Positions 15,898 to 23,835 of a stretch of DNA of 24,326 nucleotides are shown in pieces; positions within the stretch are counted from its first letter, which is position 1; each line of letters starts with the position of its first letter. Made by a program: the position numbers and the translations under genes. The notes beneath the pieces were generated by a model. That model was not told the origin of the DNA, made no database searches, and saw only the letters and a program-made list of their open reading frames with translations. The stretch spans positions 1-24,326 of the forward strand of contig NZ_CALLXM010000075.1 of the NCBI RefSeq assembly GCF_937875265.1. The letters are read 5' to 3'. The stretch comes from an uncultured Acetobacter sp. (GTDB lineage Bacteria; Pseudomonadota; Alphaproteobacteria; Acetobacterales; Acetobacteraceae).

Positions 15898-17107
15898 ACC
15901 GTACCATCCGCCGGTAGAGTGCGGGGCGTGTCAGACCCAGTTCTCTGGCTGCCTTCGTCACGTTAAAACTGTTCCTGTGCAGAGCCGCTTCCACTAATGA
16001 TCGTTCTGTATCACGCAAAGTCTGCGATTCAGTTGTGTGGGATGCTGTCTTGTCCGAAGCCATCTGCCATTCCCCCATAATCACCGCGCGTTCTACTGCT
16101 GCTCGCAATTCCCGCACATTCTGAGGCCACGCCTCTGCCTGCAGCGCGGTAATGCGGGCAACATCACACTCCGGTTCTGGCAGCCCATGCCGCACAGAAA
16201 AATAATGAAGAAAATGGCTGGTAAGCGCGGGAACATCCTCTGGACGCTCCCGCAATGGTGGAATTGTGAGTGTCACCATACCAAGATGCAACATGAGTTT
16301 AGGATGAAGACGAGCACTAAGCGCTACAGAACCCTGAGAGGACAGCGCGATAACGCGTGGAGGAACGCTCTCCTCAAGACGGTCTGTCAGACGACGCTGC
16401 AATGTTGAAGAAAGAGCCTCAATGTCCCTGCATATCCACACTCCGCCTGCTTCCGGAAGGTCCAGACAGTCTTCTGCGCTAAAAACCTGTACGGCTCCCT
16501 CATCAGACGAAAGCGCATGAATACGTCTTGCAAGGAGCGCTTTCCCAACACCAGACGGCCCGGAAATAACCACAGATGCCCGTGTAGTGGCAATCCGATC
16601 AGCCTCCCTGACAATCTGCTTCATAGCTTGTGACGTAGCAATCAGGACCGGATCTGCGTCAGAAAAATGATTACGACTGTATTTTTCAAGAACACTGTTG
16701 ACGAGACTCACAAGCCGGTCATTATTCCAGGGCTTCATCACAAAATCTGTCGCACCGGCACGCATAGCTTCAACAGCTATGCTAACCCCACTATGACCGG
16801 TCACGACAAGAACCGGTAAATCCTGGCGCAGCACGAGCATATCTTTCAGTAGAGCTAGTCCTTCAGCCCCTGTGCGTGCCCCTTTGGTATAGTTGAGATC
16901 CAGCAGAACAAGATCAACCGGGTGAGACGCAAGCAGGGTTAACGCTTCCGGTGCATTGTAAGCAGATAGCATTCTCATTCCGCGCCGCTGAAAAAGCAGC
17001 CGCGCCGCGACTTGAATATCGCAATCATCATCAACAAATAGCAGGCACGGCATTGATGCATCGTGAGAGCTGTCATCTCCACTTACTTCATTTCGAAATA
17101 CATTCAT
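15887..17107 (-). CDS. NtrC-like response regulator lacking the GAFTGA loop
   Basis: This protein has 406 residues from the preferred ATG at 17107. The receiver domain has an acidic pocket at 26-28, phospho-acceptor Asp70 (LVLLDLNYTKG) and Lys125 (VMKPWN). The AAA+ domain keeps Walker A (GPSGVGK, 183-189), PPLRERPEDVP and WPQNVRELRAAVERA. The segment that should carry ESELFGHEKGAFTGA is deleted, and Walker B is changed to GGVWICRDIE. A Fis-type HTH lies at about 380-402. Without GAFTGA it should not remodel sigma-54, so it probably acts on sigma-70 promoters. An earlier in-frame ATG at 17179 would cover the operator-like palindromes, which is why 17107 is chosen. Confidence 0.9.
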   Translation of the reverse strand: MNVFRNEVSGDDSSHDASMPCLLFVDDDCDIQVAARLLFQRRGMRMLSAYNAPEALTLLASHPVDLVLLDLNYTKGARTGAEGLALLKDMLVLRQDLPVLVVTGHSGVSIAVEAMRAGATDFVMKPWNNDRLVSLVNSVLEKYSRNHFSDADPVLIATSQAMKQIVREADRIATTRASVVISGPSGVGKALLARRIHALSSDEGAVQVFSAEDCLDLPEAGGVWICRDIEALSSTLQRRLTDRLEESVPPRVIALSSQGSVALSARLHPKLMLHLGMVTLTIPPLRERPEDVPALTSHFLHYFSVRHGLPEPECDVARITALQAEAWPQNVRELRAAVERAVIMGEWQMASDKTASHTTESQTLRDTERSLVEAALHRNSFNVTKAARELGLTRPALYRRMVRYGL

Positions 17108-17133
17108 TTTCCTGTTGACAGCTCCCTCAAAGG

Positions 17134-17149
17134 TGTCCGTTTCCGGACA
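17134..17149. promoter_or_regulatory. Palindromic operator candidate, site 1
   Basis: TGTCCG-TTTC-CGGACA is a perfect 6-bp inverted repeat with a 4-bp spacer, in the divergent region between the regulator and exporter genes. It is the stronger of two copies and is the natural candidate target of the GAFTGA-less regulator's Fis-type HTH. Confidence 0.6.
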
Positions 17150-17152
17150 GTC

Positions 17153-17168
17153 CGTCCGGTTCCGAACA
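17153..17168. promoter_or_regulatory. Palindromic operator candidate, site 2
   Basis: CGTCCGGTTCCGAACA matches site 1 at 13 of 16 positions. The start-to-start spacing is 19 bp, so both sites lie on nearly the same helix face. It ends about 45 bp upstream of the -10 element at 17214, consistent with tandem dimers activating from an upstream position. Confidence 0.55.
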
Positions 17169-17196
17169 GACACACGCACACACCAAAAAAAAAGTC

Positions 17197-17219
17197 CTTA
17201 TTTTTCAATAAGATATAAT
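17197..17219 (+). promoter_or_regulatory. Exporter promoter: -10 TATAAT with palindrome in place of -35
   Basis: TATAAT (17214-17219) is a consensus -10 about 45 bases before the adaptor's ATG. At 17-18 bp upstream no TTGACA-like hexamer exists. Instead, CTTATT-TTTC-AATAAG (17197-17212) forms a small perfect inverted repeat. A promoter with good -10 but no -35 fits activator dependence, supported by the tandem sites at 17134-17168. No -12/-24 sigma-54 motif (GG/GC pair) is seen. Confidence 0.5.
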
Positions 17220-17233
17220 TCCATGATTCTAAG

Positions 17234-17266
17234 ATACACTGTTTTTCAAGAGGAGAAACAGTGTAT
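17234..17266 (+). promoter_or_regulatory. 11-bp perfect hairpin enclosing the adaptor's ribosome site
   Basis: ATACACTGTTT (17234-17244) is exactly complementary to AAACAGTGTAT (17256-17266). The 11-base loop contains the Shine-Dalgarno AGGAG (17251-17255), and the 3' arm includes the first two bases of the ATG at 17265. In RNA this would bury the start codon and restrict ribosome access, suggesting translational control such as a thermosensor or a protein/RNA target. As DNA it could also be an operator just downstream of the promoter. Confidence 0.6.
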
Positions 17267-18587
17267 GAACCACCCGCTTTCAGGCAACACAGCAACAACA
17301 GGGAAACAACATTCCCAGTCTGGTGCTGGCATGGATCGCGCAGTCGTACCGTCTGCCGGAAAAGCTCTTGTGCGCCGCGCTGTGCGCTACGGCAGTCCCA
17401 TCGCGATCATTCTTCTTGCCTGGGCCGGGTGGGGGCTGGCACCCGCCTCTGGCACGCTGTCTGTGCAACGTGACCAGATTTCAATTGCCACCATGCAGTC
17501 TGCTTCTTTTCTTGATTATCTTCCGCTGCGAGCCACGGTCGCCCCCCTCAACGTCACCTTCATCAATGCTGTGCAAGGTGGAGAAGTTGCCGAGGTTGTG
17601 GCGCGAGATGGTGCGCTGGTCAAAAAAGATGATGTTCTGGCGCACCTGAGCAATCCGCAGCTTCAGTTAGACGTCACCTCGCGCGAGGCCTCAATCGCCA
17701 GCCAACTCGGAGCCGTTAGTGCGCAACGCCTCACTTTGCAACAAACACGCACAACAGAAGAAACACAGCTGGCTGAGGCGCGCTACAACCTGCTCAAAGC
17801 ACGGCATGAACTCTCCATTCGTGAACAGCTTCGTCAGCAGGGTTTTGAATCGGATGCCAATGTTCAGTCTTACAGCGATGAGGCCGACTATTATGCTCAG
17901 CGCCTCAAAAGACTTGAGGCCGCCCGCATGCAGGACCTCCGGGTAACAGACAGACAGGAGAAAGAAATTGACGAGGAAGGACAACGCCTCCGCTCCAATC
18001 TTGAAGTGGTTGAAAGCAGCCTCGGGGCTCTTACGCTGCGTGCCCCTCTTGATGGCCGCCTGACCAATTTTGATCTCCAACCCGGCCAGTCGCTCAAGGC
18101 GGGTGATAAAATCGGGCAAATCGACAGCGAAGGGCACTATCGTCTCGATGCCGATATTGATGAATTCTATCTGGGCCGCGTTGCCATTGGTGAACGCGCA
18201 CAGGCAGATCTTGGTGACGTCAAAATCCCTCTGAACGTCACACGCGTGCACCCTCAGGTCACGAACGGTCAGTTCCGTGCCGAACTCACCTTCGACACCC
18301 CGCCCCCTTCCGGCCTGAGACGCGGCGAGAGCATTGATATCCGGATTACACTTGGTGAGACGCATAGAGCGCTAGTTTTGCCTAATGGCGCATGGCTTGA
18401 AGCCAGCGGCGGGGCTTTCGCCTTTGTAATGGCGGCAAACGGACGCAGTGCAGACCGCGTAGCAATCACATCAGGCCGACGCAACCCGGAGCAGGTAGAA
18501 ATTACCAGCGGGCTGCATGAAGGCGATCAGGTGATTATCTCGTCCTATAATTCTTACAAAAACTTCAACCATCTCGCCATCCACTAA
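17265..18587 (+). CDS. HlyD/MacA-type periplasmic adaptor of an ABC exporter
   Basis: This 440-residue protein has a cytoplasmic N-tail of about 40 residues, one membrane helix (about 44-60, SPIAIILLAWAGWGLAP) and a periplasmic body. The body has a lipoyl-like half (GEVAEVVARDGALVKKDDVL), a long charged coiled-coil hairpin, and the returning half with LRAPLDGRLTNFDLQPGQSL, then beta-barrel domains. It bridges the inner-membrane ABC pump to the TolC-type channel downstream. ATG 17265 is chosen over the ATG at 17115 because AGGAG sits nine bases upstream and the earlier start would overlap the promoter. It is first gene of a four-gene operon; the ATPase follows after 18 bases. Confidence 0.9.
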   Translation: MNHPLSGNTATTGKQHSQSGAGMDRAVVPSAGKALVRRAVRYGSPIAIILLAWAGWGLAPASGTLSVQRDQISIATMQSASFLDYLPLRATVAPLNVTFINAVQGGEVAEVVARDGALVKKDDVLAHLSNPQLQLDVTSREASIASQLGAVSAQRLTLQQTRTTEETQLAEARYNLLKARHELSIREQLRQQGFESDANVQSYSDEADYYAQRLKRLEAARMQDLRVTDRQEKEIDEEGQRLRSNLEVVESSLGALTLRAPLDGRLTNFDLQPGQSLKAGDKIGQIDSEGHYRLDADIDEFYLGRVAIGERAQADLGDVKIPLNVTRVHPQVTNGQFRAELTFDTPPPSGLRRGESIDIRITLGETHRALVLPNGAWLEASGGAFAFVMAANGRSADRVAITSGRRNPEQVEITSGLHEGDQVIISSYNSYKNFNHLAIH

Positions 18588-18605
18588 GCGGCAGGAGCCT
18601 CTGAC

Positions 18606-19289
18606 ATGCTGATTCAACTCTCCCATATCCAGCGCCTCTATCGCTCTGACGAGGTAGAAACCACAGCCCTGCAGGATATCGAACTCGGTATCGGACACGG
18701 AGAATTCGTCGCCATTATGGGCCCATCGGGCTGCGGAAAATCAACCCTACTCAACATCCTTGGCACCATCGATCGCCCGACCGCAGGCTCCTACCGCTTT
18801 GGCGATGAAGAACTGACGCACCTTAAAGAAGCGGCTCTTGCAAAGTTCCGTCGAGAAAATCTTGGCTATATCTTCCAGAGTTTCAATCTGATTGATGAGC
18901 TGATGATTGAAGAAAATATAGAACTTGCATTGATCTATCGTAATATCCCTAAATCGGAACGCCGCAGCCGCGTTGCCCATGCGATGGACCGCGTCGGCAT
19001 TGCGCATCGCGCCAGACACTACCCTTCACAACTTTCCGGCGGCCAGCAGCAGCGTGCGGCCATTGCCCGTGCCATTGTTGGGCAACCCCGCCTGATTCTG
19101 GCCGACGAACCGACCGGAAACCTTGATACTGAAAATGGCACGCAGGTTATGGATATTCTTCAAACCCTGAATGATGAAGGGGCGACAATCATCATGGTCA
19201 CTCATTCCCCCAGCCATGCGGACCTGGCCAAACGGCGGGTTGATATGCTGGACGGGCAAATTGTCATTTCCGTCCGCAATGCCATCTGA
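18606..19289 (+). CDS. ABC transporter ATPase, MacB/LolD class
   Basis: This 227-residue protein carries a complete nucleotide-binding domain: Walker A GPSGCGKST (39-47), Q-loop Gln91 (YIFQSFNLI), signature LSGGQQQR (143-150), Walker B LILADEPTGNLD (163-174) and switch His200 (MVTHS). It is the standalone ATPase for the permease that starts 12 bases after its stop. In MacB-type systems ATP hydrolysis drives a piston-like motion that pushes periplasmic substrate through the outer-membrane channel and does not move it across the inner membrane. GGAG precedes ATG 18606. Confidence 0.95.
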   Translation: MLIQLSHIQRLYRSDEVETTALQDIELGIGHGEFVAIMGPSGCGKSTLLNILGTIDRPTAGSYRFGDEELTHLKEAALAKFRRENLGYIFQSFNLIDELMIEENIELALIYRNIPKSERRSRVAHAMDRVGIAHRARHYPSQLSGGQQQRAAIARAIVGQPRLILADEPTGNLDTENGTQVMDILQTLNDEGATIIMVTHSPSHADLAKRRVDMLDGQIVISVRNAI

Positions 19290-19301
19290 GGAATATGTGA
19301 G

Positions 19302-21773
19302 ATGATTGCCTCCATCTTCCGGAGTGTTCTCCACCAGACCCGCCGCCATCCGCTCTATGTTGGTCTGAATATTTTCGGGCTGGCATTAGGGATTGGTGTG
19401 TTCCTGACACTGACGCTTCTGGTCCGCTATGAATACAGCTTTAATAGCGGCTTTGCAGATGCAGACAGGCTGGCGCGCATGGATGAGCGCTGGTCCATGC
19501 CCGGCACAACGCCTTATGAGAGTGCCGATGTCTCCTTCCGCGCTGTTCCTTTTCTCAAACAGGATTTCCCTGAGATTGAAGAGGTTGTGACATTTACCAA
19601 GACTAACCTTTTCGTTCAGAAAAACGGGCAGTTCACGCACTTTGCAGGGCAGACGACAGATCCTGCTTTTTTCCGGATGTTTTCTCTTGGCTTCCTGCAT
19701 GGCAACCCGGACACAGCCCTGACACGACCGGATGGTCTGGTGCTCTCTCAACGCACTGCGATGACGCTGTTTGGCAAATACGATGTTTTAGGTAAAACCG
19801 TTGAATTAAACAGAAGCGGCCAAAAGACCATTCAGGTCGTTACAGGCATTCTGGCTGCCCCTCCCTCCCCAGGTCTACTGGATGACGTGGATATGCTTCT
19901 GCCGGTCACTCCACAAGAACGGCTGACACGCTCCTGTTTTCGCTTCTGGGGAAGTAGCTGCGGAGAGATCCTGCTAAAATTTCGCCGACCGGAAGATATT
20001 GCCTCCGTCAATGCCCGTCTGCCCGATTTTGTGAACAACCGTGCGGCCGGACCGGCAGACGATGACGTCTCCCTCGGTCCTGCACCTACAAAGACATATA
20101 CACTCTCCCTTGTCCCAATCCTTAAAATGCATTTTCACGATGTGAACGTGGAGGATACGGATAATAGTGTAGAGCAGTATGTTATTGACAGCATTGGCCT
20201 GATTGGCCTGCTTGCTCTTATTCTTGGGTGTGCAAATGCTGTGAACCTCGCGACCGCCCGTGCCGGATTGCGAGCGCGAGAAGTTGCTCTTCGCAAAACC
20301 CTTGGAGCCCCGCGTCATGTGCTCTTTGGCCAGTTTATGGGTGAAGCCATGGTGGTCTCGCTGGTCGCAGGACTGTGCGGGCTTGCATTCTGTGAGGCGT
20401 TCACGCCCGCCATTGCCAGTATGACGGGTGAAGCAATCCAGGTCGATTATGGGTTTATCGGGCTTCTGCTGCCGCTTGTTATCATCAGCAGTGGTCTGGC
20501 TTCTGGTGTTTATCCCGCGCTTGTTCTGTCTGGTTACCAGCCAGCAGCTATTCTGGCAGCCACACGTATGCCTGCCGGCGGACGCCGGGCTGCATTGCTG
20601 CGGAATGGGCTGGTTGTGGGACAATTCTCGATCGCAATCTGTATTGTGATCTGCACCCTGGTGATTGATCGGCAAACCAGCTTCATGCGGAATGCAGACC
20701 GCGGCTACGTCAGAGCCGGCCTTTTAATTGGCCAACAGATGCACTCCCAGGATACCGGGCTGCAACGCCGTATGTTGGATACCCTGCGAGCCATCCCCGG
20801 TGTCACGTCAGTAACTTTGAGTGAGCTAGAACCCAACCCACACTCTCTTACCCGCACAACATTTCTACATGAAGGAAGCAAGGACCGGGTGAAGGTGCAG
20901 ATGCTTCAGGACCGTGTATCATCTGATTACAGAGACACCTACCAGCCTCACCTGCTGGCGGGCCGCTGGTTTGATAACGCCCATGGCCAGGATGACGGTC
21001 CCTCCAATGAGGAGTTCAAAAGCGGGAACAGTAACTGGAACGTCATTATCAACAGCAAAGCGGCCCGTGCCTTTGGGTTTGAAAAAGCTGTTGATGCTGT
21101 AGGAAAAATTCTCAGAATCGATGCAAAACACTTCACCGTCATTGGCGTGATTGAGGATATTCGTTTCAGTTCCCCCCGTGAGACCATAGCACCTGAGATT
21201 CTATTCTTCTCTTCCCTGCAACGTATCGCGTTTGACGATCCCGTTCCGGCAGTTCGGTTCTCCGGCGTGGCGCGTACGGTCATGGCCGAGCGGCTTGACC
21301 GCGCATGGCGCACACTCCTGCCTGATGTCGCCAGTCACTTTGCACCAGCTGATGAGCTGATGGAGACTTACTATTCGGGCGATGAACGGCGTGGGCACCT
21401 GTTTACCCTCGGCGCTGTGGCAGCCCTGCTAATTGCCAGCCTTGGTCTTTACGGTCTGGCAGCCTTTGCCGCAGCCCGACGGATGCATGAAATTGGCATC
21501 CGCAAGACGCTGGGAGCCACAGCCGGACAGACCATTGTTCTGTTGTTGCAGGACTTTCTAAAACCTGTGTTTGTGGCCTGCCTTCTGGCCTGCCCACTCT
21601 CCTGGCTTCTTATGCGCCAGTGGCTAAACGGGTTTGATGAACGGATTGCCCTCTCTCCTGCCCTCTTCCTGCTTGCTATCAGTGGCGCTGCGCTAATCGC
21701 AACCTGCACGGTTCTCGGGCAAACTCTTCATCTCGCTCGTGCCGAACCGGCACGAGCACTCAGAGCGGAGTGA
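19302..21773 (+). CDS. MacB/FtsX-type ABC permease with two FtsX domains
   Basis: This 823-residue protein has a first membrane helix (about 20-42, LNIFGLALGIGVFLTLTLLV) and a periplasmic MacB-like domain. FtsX block 1 includes LATARAGLRAREVALRKTLGAPR. A second helix-plus-periplasmic unit follows (LVVGQFSIAICIVICTLVI), and FtsX block 2 near the end includes AARRMHEIGIRKTLGATAGQ. About eight membrane helices are expected, twice the four of classic MacB, so one polypeptide may form both halves of the pump. Such permeases export peptides, lipids or drugs, or sense antimicrobial peptides. The substrate here is unknown. Its stop overlaps the next gene's start region. Confidence 0.92.
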   Translation: MIASIFRSVLHQTRRHPLYVGLNIFGLALGIGVFLTLTLLVRYEYSFNSGFADADRLARMDERWSMPGTTPYESADVSFRAVPFLKQDFPEIEEVVTFTKTNLFVQKNGQFTHFAGQTTDPAFFRMFSLGFLHGNPDTALTRPDGLVLSQRTAMTLFGKYDVLGKTVELNRSGQKTIQVVTGILAAPPSPGLLDDVDMLLPVTPQERLTRSCFRFWGSSCGEILLKFRRPEDIASVNARLPDFVNNRAAGPADDDVSLGPAPTKTYTLSLVPILKMHFHDVNVEDTDNSVEQYVIDSIGLIGLLALILGCANAVNLATARAGLRAREVALRKTLGAPRHVLFGQFMGEAMVVSLVAGLCGLAFCEAFTPAIASMTGEAIQVDYGFIGLLLPLVIISSGLASGVYPALVLSGYQPAAILAATRMPAGGRRAALLRNGLVVGQFSIAICIVICTLVIDRQTSFMRNADRGYVRAGLLIGQQMHSQDTGLQRRMLDTLRAIPGVTSVTLSELEPNPHSLTRTTFLHEGSKDRVKVQMLQDRVSSDYRDTYQPHLLAGRWFDNAHGQDDGPSNEEFKSGNSNWNVIINSKAARAFGFEKAVDAVGKILRIDAKHFTVIGVIEDIRFSSPRETIAPEILFFSSLQRIAFDDPVPAVRFSGVARTVMAERLDRAWRTLLPDVASHFAPADELMETYYSGDERRGHLFTLGAVAALLIASLGLYGLAAFAAARRMHEIGIRKTLGATAGQTIVLLLQDFLKPVFVACLLACPLSWLLMRQWLNGFDERIALSPALFLLAISGAALIATCTVLGQTLHLARAEPARALRAE
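21735..21757 (+). repeat. Perfect 10-bp hairpin just before the outer-membrane channel gene
   Basis: GCTCGTGCCG (21735-21744) and CGGCACGAGC (21748-21757) pair exactly around a 3-base AAC loop, inside the last codons of the permease and 10 bases before the GGAG used by the next gene. It has no T-tract. It could tune expression of the downstream gene, act as a 3' stability hairpin, or simply reflect the Ala/Arg-rich C-terminus. Confidence 0.5.
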
Positions 21774-21778
21774 TGGCC

Positions 21779-23176
21779 ATGTATCGCTTTATTGCATGTC
21801 TTGCCGTCGCTGGCCTTTCCGCACACGCTGTTCAGGCCCAAACGCTGCAGGATGCTCTTGCGCATGCTTACCACAGCAGCCCTACGCTGCTGGGTGAACA
21901 GGCCAATCAGCGCGCGGTGACAGAAAACTCTGTGCAGGCCCGTGCAGGCTGGCGGCCAACAGTGTCCGTCAACATGGATGCCAACTACCAGCAAGGCCCT
22001 TACACAAACGCGTTTGCTTTAGGCAGTTATACGTCAAACTATGCGGAAGGCTATGTTGCCGCCAAGCAAACACTTTACTCCTTTGGCCACACAGCCAATC
22101 AGGTGCGCGCCGCAGATGCCCGCTCCCATGCAGAAGCGCATGCCCTACGCCTGACGGAAGCCCAGATCTTTACCAGCGCGATCACTGCATACATGAACGT
22201 TTTGCGAGACCGCTCAGTGAAGGACATCCGTCAAGCAGATCTAGACATGCTTCATCGACAGGTACAGCTCACAACATCGCGCTATACACTTGGCGGTGCT
22301 CCAACTGAGCAAGTGACAAAAACCGATGTCGAGCAAGCTGAAACCCGCCGTCACTCAGCAGAAGTTGCCCTTACACAGGCCCGCGCAACACTCGCCGCCT
22401 CTGAAGCGCAGTTCCGCGCCGTCATTGGTGAAGAGGCCAAAAAACTGATTATGCCAGTCGGCCTGCCCGGCCTGCCTTCCAATTTAGATCAGGCGCTGAA
22501 AACCGCTATTCAGTCAAACCCTCAACTGGCCCAGATGCGCGCGACAAAAAGCGCGACGCAAGCCGATCTTGATACGGCCCGCTCCCAATGGGGGCCAGAA
22601 ATTCAGGTTCAGGGGTCATTCGGTACCATTGGTCCCGGTTCCCCTTTTCGGGGACGAGAATATGGTGAGCAGGTGACCGGAACCGTCTCACTCGTTCAAC
22701 CTATTTATAATGGCGGCCTTTATAATTCCCAGATCAGGCAAGCCCGAGACAAGGACGAGCAAGCTCACCAGAACATTGAACTTGCCAAACGCTCAGCCCT
22801 GCAAAACGTTGTGACAAACTGGCAGGCCGTTGAAAACGGACTTGAAGCCATTAAGGCAGGCATGGCGGAAGTACGCTCTGGCGAAACGACATTAAAAGGC
22901 TACCAGCTTGAATATGGATATGGCTTGCGCAGCACGACAGACGTCCTCTATGCGGACCAGAATTTACGCTCCGCACAGGTGGAGCTGGCCTCAAGCCAGC
23001 ATGATACGATTGTTGCGGAGGCCAATCTTCTTGCCGCCATAGGCCACCTTCAGGCGCAGGATCTGGTGCCCCACACTCCTTATTACGATGCCGATGCTCA
23101 GCTTCGCCATGCCCGCACGCGAGACTGGGAGCCACTTCAGGCCCCTCTTGCCGCACTCGACCGCGCTGGCTGGTGA
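21779..23176 (+). CDS. TolC-family outer-membrane efflux protein
   Basis: This 465-residue protein has a signal peptide (MYRFIACLAVAGLSAHAVQA, cleavage at residue 20), then two repeats of the TolC fold. These include QTLQDALAHAYHSSPTL at the start, long Ala/Gln-rich alpha-hairpin regions, and YGLRSTTDVLYADQNL near residue 385, which is the typical second-repeat signature. It forms the outer-membrane channel and periplasmic tunnel for the adaptor-ABC pump. Three possible starts exist (GTG 21770, ATG 21773, ATG 21779). GGAG at 21767-21770 lies eight bases from 21779, so I choose that one. It begins at the end of the permease, implying coupled translation. Confidence 0.93.
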   Translation: MYRFIACLAVAGLSAHAVQAQTLQDALAHAYHSSPTLLGEQANQRAVTENSVQARAGWRPTVSVNMDANYQQGPYTNAFALGSYTSNYAEGYVAAKQTLYSFGHTANQVRAADARSHAEAHALRLTEAQIFTSAITAYMNVLRDRSVKDIRQADLDMLHRQVQLTTSRYTLGGAPTEQVTKTDVEQAETRRHSAEVALTQARATLAASEAQFRAVIGEEAKKLIMPVGLPGLPSNLDQALKTAIQSNPQLAQMRATKSATQADLDTARSQWGPEIQVQGSFGTIGPGSPFRGREYGEQVTGTVSLVQPIYNGGLYNSQIRQARDKDEQAHQNIELAKRSALQNVVTNWQAVENGLEAIKAGMAEVRSGETTLKGYQLEYGYGLRSTTDVLYADQNLRSAQVELASSQHDTIVAEANLLAAIGHLQAQDLVPHTPYYDADAQLRHARTRDWEPLQAPLAALDRAGW

Positions 23177-23193
23177 AGGAAAGAATAAACGCG

Positions 23194-23835
23194 ATGCTAA
23201 CCGGAATTCTTACCGCCACCTTTCACACACTCTCACGGCACAAGCTTGACACGCTTATTAATCTGATCGGGTTTGCACCCGGCATTGCCGTGTTTCTCAC
23301 CATTATGCTCGTTGTGCGCTACGAAGAAAGCTATGATTCATACATTATTCACGCTTCCGGCCTGCTTCCAATTGATGAGTTGCTCAGCCCTGCAGGCCTT
23401 ACGTCTCTGGCAATACCAAGACCCAGGGCCGTAAAATCAGGAAAATCTGGCAACAGGGCTCTTTAATTATGTTAATACGGCAACTATACGCTCCGGATTG
23501 CGTGCTAAGAATGTTGCAATGAACCAAGTGCTTGGCACCACACGCTTATCCCTTATTCTTCGATGCATAACAGAAGCCGTTTTTCTGGCTTTAGGAGCCG
23601 CTCTGACGCTAACAGAATGTTCTTTACGGTAGATTAACGATTTTGACAGTTGAAAGATCCTATACGACTGGTTTTCTATCCTCACAGTACCATTTCTGAT
23701 CGCCATTCTGGCTAGTGCTATTGCGTATTAATCGCACTGTACGAAACGGACTTGTGACATTGCAATTCGCGTTAGCGACTCTTCGGGCCGTCTGCACGAT
23801 TGTCATAACTCAGTAGGCACAGTTTGTTCAGACGC
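23194..23835 (+). pseudogene. Decayed second FtsX/MacB-type permease
   Basis: From ATG 23194, preceded by AAGGAAAG, the reading LIGFAPGIAVFLTIMLVVRY closely parallels the first helix of the intact permease upstream. The frame stops at 23464, but frame 2 continues NYVNTATIRSGLRAKNVAMN then QVLGTTRLSLI (FtsX block 1) to TAG 23630. Frame 3 from 23736 reads TVRNGLVTLQFALATL, matching the intact RNGLVVGQFSIAI, to TAG 23814. The order is conserved but large parts are deleted and two frameshifts have accumulated. The IS5-type end at 23836 cuts off the rest. It was probably a fifth operon gene, giving a heteromeric permease. Confidence 0.75.

Noticed and set aside
15887..17107. Interpretation as a standard sigma-54 activator
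   Set aside because: The GAFTGA loop is missing and the target promoter shows no GG-N10-GC element.
17115..17264. Extended N-terminus for the adaptor starting at ATG 17115
   Set aside because: The 50 added residues would be encoded by the operator palindromes and promoter, and lack a ribosome site; AGGAG before ATG 17265 is better.
17691..18365. Minus-strand open frame of 224 codons
   Set aside because: It is antisense to the adaptor coiled-coil region, whose regular sequence gives long shadow frames.
19974..20675. Minus-strand open frame of 233 codons
   Set aside because: It is antisense to the FtsX permease, with low-complexity His/Gln-rich content and no ribosome site or motif.
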